Source: Natrialbaceae archaeon
GTDB taxonomy: Archaea; Halobacteriota; Halobacteria; Halobacteriales; Natrialbaceae
Reading direction: 5' to 3'
Length of the DNA: 64,000 bases
Assembly (NCBI GenBank): GCA_003559215.1
Contig: PWMF01000192.1
Span: 124,001 to 188,000, forward strand
Position numbers and translations under genes: made by a program. Of this stretch, positions 59,534-64,000 are shown in pieces. Under the pieces are notes generated by a model that made no database searches, had not been told where the DNA came from, and was given only the letters and a program-made list of their open reading frames with translations. The first letter of the stretch is position 1. Each line of letters begins with the position of its first letter.

Positions 59534-60445
59534 ATGGCACGCCTCGAACTACGCAACCTGCACGCGGAAGTGGCGGACGGCGACGAAAAGATCCTCGAGG
59601 GCGTCAACCTCGAGGTCGAGTCGGGCGAGATCCACGCCCTGATGGGCCCGAACGGCTCCGGGAAGTCGACCTGTGCGAAGGTCATCGCCGGCCACCCGGC
59701 CTACGACGTTACCGAGGGCGAGGTTCTCCTCCACCTCGAGGACGACGAGTTCGGCGAGGACATCGAGATCGACGAGGACCAGCGCACCTGGAACCTGCTG
59801 GAGCTCGAGCCCAACGAGCGCGCGGCGCTCGGTGTCTTCCTCGGCTTCCAGTACCCCGCCGAGATCGAGGGCGTCACGATGACGAACTTCCTGCGCACGG
59901 CGCTCAACGCCAAGATCGAGGAGCGCGAGGAGCTCTTCGAGGACGAGGACGAAGCGGAAGCGGAAGAAGAGGAGGACGAAGGCTTCGAGACGTCGCCGAT
60001 GGAAGGTAACGTCGACGAAGGCGAGGTCGGCGTCGCCGAGTTCCAGCAGATCCTCCAGGAGAAGATGGAGCAGCTGGACATGGACGAGCGATTCGCCCAG
60101 CGCTACCTCAACGCCGGCTTCTCCGGCGGCGAGAAGAAGCAAAACGAAGTGCTGCAGGCCGCGATCCTCGAGCCGTCGGTCGCCGTCCTCGACGAGATCG
60201 ACTCTGGGCTCGACATCGACCGTCTGCAGGACGTCTCGAACGGGATCAACGCGCTGCGCGACGAGCAGGGCACCGGGATCCTTCAGATCACCCACTACCA
60301 GCGCATCCTCGACTACGTCGAGCCCGATCACGTCCACGTGATGCTCGACGGTCAGATCGCCAAAAGCGGCGACGCCTCGCTCGCAGAAGAGCTCGAGGAC
60401 AAGGGGTACGACTGGGTCCGCGAAGAGGTCTACGGCACGGCGTAA
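59534..60445 (+). CDS. sufC: Fe-S cluster assembly ATPase SufC
   Basis: 303-residue ABC-type ATPase of the SufBCD scaffold. Walker A is GPNGSGKST (39-47), signature FSGGEKKQNEVLQA, Walker B AVLDEIDSGLDID. It is about 50 residues longer than bacterial SufC because of an acidic insert (DEDEAEAEEEEDEGFE, about 137-152), which is common in salt-in archaea. First gene of sufCBD, with 61 bases before sufB. Confidence 0.95.
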   Translation: MARLELRNLHAEVADGDEKILEGVNLEVESGEIHALMGPNGSGKSTCAKVIAGHPAYDVTEGEVLLHLEDDEFGEDIEIDEDQRTWNLLELEPNERAALGVFLGFQYPAEIEGVTMTNFLRTALNAKIEEREELFEDEDEAEAEEEEDEGFETSPMEGNVDEGEVGVAEFQQILQEKMEQLDMDERFAQRYLNAGFSGGEKKQNEVLQAAILEPSVAVLDEIDSGLDIDRLQDVSNGINALRDEQGTGILQITHYQRILDYVEPDHVHVMLDGQIAKSGDASLAEELEDKGYDWVREEVYGTA

Positions 60446-60506
60446 CCGGATTCGACTAGAACAACCGTAATAACGCTGCAGCCGTAAACACGAATACATA
60501 CCAATC

Positions 60507-61937
60507 ATGAGCTCCGAACAAGACCACCTCAAAGAAACTGACACTGAAGCGCGGTTCGAATTCAAGAAAGAAGAGCGCTCCGCCGTCAAATCGGACAAGG
60601 GCCTTACCGAAGAGGTCGTTCGACTGATCAGTGAAGACAAAGACGAGCCCGACTGGATGCTCGAGCGGCGCCTCCGCGCGCTCAAGCAGTACCAGAACAT
60701 GCCGATGCCGACGGACTGGCCCGGTCAGCCGGACCTGACCGAGCTGGATATCGAGGAGATCGTTCCCTACATCCGACCGGACGTCGACAAGCGCGAGGGC
60801 GTCGACGACTGGACCGAACTCCCCGACGAAATCAAGGACACCTTCGACAAGCTGGGCATTCCGGAAGCCGAGAAGAACGCCCTCTCGGGCGTCGGCGCCC
60901 AGTACGAGTCCGAGGTCGTCTACCAGAACATGCAGGAGCAGTGGGAGGAGAAAGGCGTCGTCTTCATGAACATGGACGAGGCCGTCAAGGAGCACCCCGA
61001 ACTCGTCAAGGAGTACTTCATGACGACCTGCGTCCCCCCGAGCGACAACAAGTTCGCCGCGCTGCACGGCGCCGTCTGGTCCGGCGGCTCGTTCGTCTAC
61101 GTTCCCGAGGACGTGACGGTCGAGATGCCCGTCCAGGCGTACTTCCGGATGAACTCCGAGGGAATGGGCCAGTTCGAGCACACGCTCATCGTCGCCGAGG
61201 AAGGGTCGGAAGTCCACTACATCGAGGGCTGTTCCGCACCCAAGTACGGGAGCCACAATCTCCACTCGGGTTGTGTCGAAGTCTTCGTCGGCGAAGACGC
61301 CCACGTTCAGTACTCGACCGTCCAGAACTGGTCGAAGAACACGTTCAACCTCAACACCAAGCGTGCGATCTGTGAGGAGAACGCGACGATGGAGTGGGTC
61401 TCCGGCAGCATGGGCTCGAAAGCGACCATGCTCTATCCGTGTACGATCCTCAAGGGTCGCGGCTCGACGGACACCCACATCACCATCGCGTTCGCTGGCG
61501 AGGGACAGAACATCGACACCGGCGCGAAGGTCTACCACAACGCACCCGAAACCAGTTCGACGATCGAGTCCAAGTCGATCTCGAAGGACGGCGGCCGCAC
61601 CAACTACCGCGGTCTCGTCCACATCGCCGATGGCGCCGAGAACTCCTCGACCGCCGTCGAGTGCGACGCGCTGATGTTCGACAACGAGTCGACGTCGGAC
61701 ACCATGCCGTACATGGAGATCGAGGAGTCGAAGGTCGACGTCGCCCACGAGGCGACCGTCGGTAAGATCGGCGACGAGGACATCTTCTACCTCCAGAGCC
61801 GCGGTCTGGACGACGACGACGCCAAGAAGATGATCGTCGCCGGCTTCATCGAGCCGATCACGGAGGAACTGCCCATCGAGTACGCGGTCGAACTCAACCG
61901 CCTTATCGAACTCGAGATGGAGGGGAGCCTCGGATAA
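60507..61937 (+). CDS. sufB: Fe-S cluster assembly scaffold protein SufB
   Basis: 476-residue SufB with a right-handed beta-helix core, the main scaffold on which Fe-S clusters form. Recognisable stretches are MTTCVPPSDNKFAALHGAVWSGG, EGCSAPKYGSHNLHSGCVEVFV (with a conserved Cys that may carry persulfide), and SRGLDDDDAKKMIVAGFIEP near the end. Immediately followed by sufD (one base apart), so the paralogues are made together. Confidence 0.95.
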   Translation: MSSEQDHLKETDTEARFEFKKEERSAVKSDKGLTEEVVRLISEDKDEPDWMLERRLRALKQYQNMPMPTDWPGQPDLTELDIEEIVPYIRPDVDKREGVDDWTELPDEIKDTFDKLGIPEAEKNALSGVGAQYESEVVYQNMQEQWEEKGVVFMNMDEAVKEHPELVKEYFMTTCVPPSDNKFAALHGAVWSGGSFVYVPEDVTVEMPVQAYFRMNSEGMGQFEHTLIVAEEGSEVHYIEGCSAPKYGSHNLHSGCVEVFVGEDAHVQYSTVQNWSKNTFNLNTKRAICEENATMEWVSGSMGSKATMLYPCTILKGRGSTDTHITIAFAGEGQNIDTGAKVYHNAPETSSTIESKSISKDGGRTNYRGLVHIADGAENSSTAVECDALMFDNESTSDTMPYMEIEESKVDVAHEATVGKIGDEDIFYLQSRGLDDDDAKKMIVAGFIEPITEELPIEYAVELNRLIELEMEGSLG

Positions 61938-61938
61938 T

Positions 61939-63159
61939 ATGAGCGCAGGAACCCAGGTACACGCCAATCTGACGGAGGAACAGGTACGCCAAATCAGCGG
62001 AGATCTCGACGAGCCCGACTGGCTGCTCGAGACCCGTCTCGAGGCGCTTGAGGCGCTCGAGGAGCTCGGCATGCCGAAGGTGATCCGAACGCCGGGTCGA
62101 GACTGGACGAACCTCCACGAACTCGACTTCGAATCGCTGGTCGATCCGCTGAACGCGGCGGAGAACAAGGACCAGGTTGGCCCCGACGAGGTCGAGGTTC
62201 TGCCCTGGAGCGACGCGGTCGACGAGCACGAGGAGCTCCTGAAGGAGCACTTCGGCTCGATCGTCGACCCCCAGGAGAACTACCTGACAGCCCTATCCAC
62301 GGCGCTGTTCAGTACCGGAACCGTGGTCTACGTCCCCGAGGGCGTCGACGCCGAGGACGTCACGATCCGGACCGAGCAGAACTCCAGTTCGCTGTTCAAC
62401 TACACGCTCGTCGTCACCGAGGAGTCCTCCTCGGTCACGATCATGGAGCGTCAGTCGACCGGCGAGGAGCAGGACGAACAGTACTACAGCGGAATCGTCG
62501 AAGTCGTCGCCGGCGAGAACAGCAACGTTCAGTACGGCAGCCTCCAGAACCTCTCGGAGGAGGCTTACAACTTCGCGCTCAAGCGCGGCGACGCCGGCAC
62601 CTACGCGACGATCAACTGGATCGAGGTCAACGTCGGAACGCAGCTGACCAAGTCCGGCGTCTCGACGGAACTCAACGGAGACTCCTCCGAGACCCAGATC
62701 GTCGGCGCCTTCTACGGCCACAACGACCAGCACTTCGACCTCGACGCGAAGGTCTGGCACCGCGCCGAGCACACGACGGCCGACCTCGTCACCCGCGGCG
62801 TCACTGACGACATCGCCCGCTCGGTGTACGAGGGCGTCCAGGACGTCGGGCGCGACGCGTGGGACACGAGCTCCTACCAGCGCGAGAACACGCTGATGCT
62901 CAGCGACGAGAGCGAGGCCGACGCCTCGCCGAAGCTGATCATCAACAACCACGACACCGAGGCCAGCCACTCGGCGACGGTCGGCCAGATCGACCAGGAG
63001 GACCTGCTGTACATGACCTCCCGCGGCATCTCGCCCCGAGCCGCGCGCAACATGCTCGTCGAAGGCTTCTTCGTGCCCGTACTCGACGAGATCGCGGTCG
63101 ACGAACTCCGCGAGGACCTCGAGGACCTCGTCGCGGCGCGTCTTCGGAAGCGCGACTAA
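61939..63159 (+). CDS. sufD: Fe-S cluster assembly protein SufD
   Basis: 406-residue paralogue and partner of SufB, completing SufBC2D. The shorter N-terminus is followed by the same beta-helix core (GTVVYVPEGVDAEDVTIRTE; IVEVVAGENSNVQYGSLQNLS) and the shared C-terminal helix SRGISPRAARNMLVEGFFVPV. The N-terminus ends in GMPKVIRTPGRDWTNL, typical of archaeal SufD. No sufS or sufE/U follows; sulfur donor genes lie elsewhere. Confidence 0.94.
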   Translation: MSAGTQVHANLTEEQVRQISGDLDEPDWLLETRLEALEALEELGMPKVIRTPGRDWTNLHELDFESLVDPLNAAENKDQVGPDEVEVLPWSDAVDEHEELLKEHFGSIVDPQENYLTALSTALFSTGTVVYVPEGVDAEDVTIRTEQNSSSLFNYTLVVTEESSSVTIMERQSTGEEQDEQYYSGIVEVVAGENSNVQYGSLQNLSEEAYNFALKRGDAGTYATINWIEVNVGTQLTKSGVSTELNGDSSETQIVGAFYGHNDQHFDLDAKVWHRAEHTTADLVTRGVTDDIARSVYEGVQDVGRDAWDTSSYQRENTLMLSDESEADASPKLIINNHDTEASHSATVGQIDQEDLLYMTSRGISPRAARNMLVEGFFVPVLDEIAVDELREDLEDLVAARLRKRD

Positions 63160-63233
63160 CCCCTCTTCGAACGGACGAGGACGGCCGCTCGTCTGACGGG
63201 CCTTTTTGTATCGAAGCCCGGTACCGATCGGTA

Positions 63234-63980
63234 ATGCCGGAGCTGTCGGTCGCGTTCGACGCCGAAACGCTCGAGGAACTCGAGACGGAACGACGAGTTC
63301 TCGGGTTCGAGAGCCGAGATGCCTACGTCCGGTGGATCGTCGACCGGCGAGAAGCGCCCGAGGACGTTCAGCGCCGAACGGACGGCCCCGACTCCGAGTC
63401 CAACGATCGAACTCCGACGGCGGCGGACGCCGACGGGGCGAGTCGATCGACCGGGAACATCGAGCTCGACGACGTATCGGCGTCGCTGACCCCGGAACGA
63501 ATCGACAGGATCCCCGAGGACGGCGTCGGGACGGACGCGACCGTCCTCGAGACCGTCCGGCTCGATCGGCTCGACGAGCTCTCGCGGCGGGCGGTCGCCG
63601 AAACGCGCAGTCGGCTGGACCGGGACGTCGAGACTGGACTCGAGTACCGATCGACGGCTTCGCTCGGGCGAGAGACGCTCCGGTCCGGCGCCGACCTCGT
63701 CGATCTCGACGCCCTGTCGGTTCCGGGTCGATCCGCGGATCAACGCGAGCAGCGACGAGCCGTCGCCGGACGCGCGGTCGCCCTCCTGCGCGATGAGGGG
63801 CGAGCGAAGAAGGCGCGCTTCGTCGCGGAACTGTACGATTCTCATCCCGTCGGCTACGAAACCGCCGACGGCTGGTGGACGTTTCTCAAGGGCGTCTTCG
63901 AGCAGATCGACGCGATCGAGGGCGGCGACGGCAGCCGCGTCTGGCGGTACGTCGGCAGCACTCGGAACCGGGATGCCTGA
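63234..63980 (+). CDS. Protein of unknown function with ribbon-helix-helix-like N-terminus
   Basis: 248-residue protein. The first 42 residues (MPELSVAFDAETLEELETERRVLGFESRDAYVRWIVDRR) follow the strand-helix-helix pattern of CopG/Arc-type DNA-binding domains. A charged linker and a mainly helical C-terminal half follow (EQRRAVAGRAVALLRDEGRAKKARFVAELYDSHPVGYETADGWW), whose end resembles a winged-helix dimer partner. CTTTTTGTA at 63202-63210 lies 27 bases before the ATG. Its place just after suf could be chance. Family not recognised. Confidence 0.68.
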   Translation: MPELSVAFDAETLEELETERRVLGFESRDAYVRWIVDRREAPEDVQRRTDGPDSESNDRTPTAADADGASRSTGNIELDDVSASLTPERIDRIPEDGVGTDATVLETVRLDRLDELSRRAVAETRSRLDRDVETGLEYRSTASLGRETLRSGADLVDLDALSVPGRSADQREQRRAVAGRAVALLRDEGRAKKARFVAELYDSHPVGYETADGWWTFLKGVFEQIDAIEGGDGSRVWRYVGSTRNRDA

Positions 63981-64000
63981 AGTTAAGTAGCACGCTCACC

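Noticed and set aside
1-64000. tRNA or rRNA genes
   Set aside because: I looked for T-loop GGTTCRANYCC-like sequences with matching acceptor stems in the gaps and found none I could fold by eye; tRNAscan-SE would be decisive.

Overview
This window is high-GC chromosomal DNA from a halophilic archaeon (class Halobacteria). The signs are strongly acidic predicted proteins, GC-ending codons, Tat-type lipoprotein signals on the binding proteins, and many genes whose ATG lies about 27 bases downstream of a TATA-like box, the spacing expected for leaderless mRNAs. Family-level markers agree: halorhodopsin, PAN, Smc/ScpA, Mre11/Rad50, family B DNA polymerase and fused haloarchaeal-type regulators. 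The genus cannot be fixed from the sequence alone. No rRNA, recognisable tRNA, CRISPR array, insertion sequence or intein was seen.

Layout. 1-3.9 kb: the end of hflX, a small membrane protein and methionyl-tRNA synthetase. 3.9-4.5 kb: a non-coding stretch packed with perfect short hairpins. 4.5-11 kb, minus strand: a LIV-type ABC transporter (two ATPases, two permeases, a Tat lipoprotein binding protein) followed by an amidase-signature enzyme, suggesting uptake and hydrolysis of an amide or urea-like nitrogen source. 11.2-13.8 kb: an MBL-fold hydrolase and gatB. 13.9-22.5 kb: a light-energy region with a Bat-like sensor/activator, an SRPBCC protein, an amino-acid transporter with Usp domains, a membrane protein, then a hop-crtY-brp operon (chloride pump opsin, lycopene cyclase, beta-carotene cleavage to retinal). 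22.6-30.5 kb: copper amine oxidase, a small membrane protein, an orphan PhnD-like binding protein, and a 3-hydroxybutyrate-dehydrogenase-like/acyl-CoA-synthetase pair divergent from an HTH regulator.

30.5-35.5 kb: a small coiled-coil acidic protein, smc and scpA. 35.5-40.7 kb: a winged-helix membrane protein, MTA phosphorylase, a purine-type phosphoribosyltransferase, an intracellular trypsin-like protease and a PhzF-family protein. 40.7-46.8 kb: PEP synthase, a small membrane protein, MfnA-type decarboxylase, an NmrA-like protein preceded by a tiny leader ORF, and the GMP synthase glutaminase subunit. 46.8-49.3 kb: a polysaccharide flippase flanked by debris, plus a 45-residue membrane peptide. 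49.3-59.3 kb: information processing (PAN, winged helix, mre11-rad50, three small haloarchaeal proteins, polB). 59.5-63.2 kb: sufCBD. 63.2-64 kb: a protein of unknown function.

The most unusual observation is inside polB. About 135 bases lying between two classic intein insertion motifs have markedly AT-richer codons (48% GC by hand count) than the rest of the gene, as expected for a co-conversion footprint left by intein homing. Other points worth checking are the hairpin cluster, a Bat-like regulator whose phosphoacceptor Asp and LOV Cys are both replaced, the leader peptide before the NmrA gene, and a palindrome at the suf promoter.
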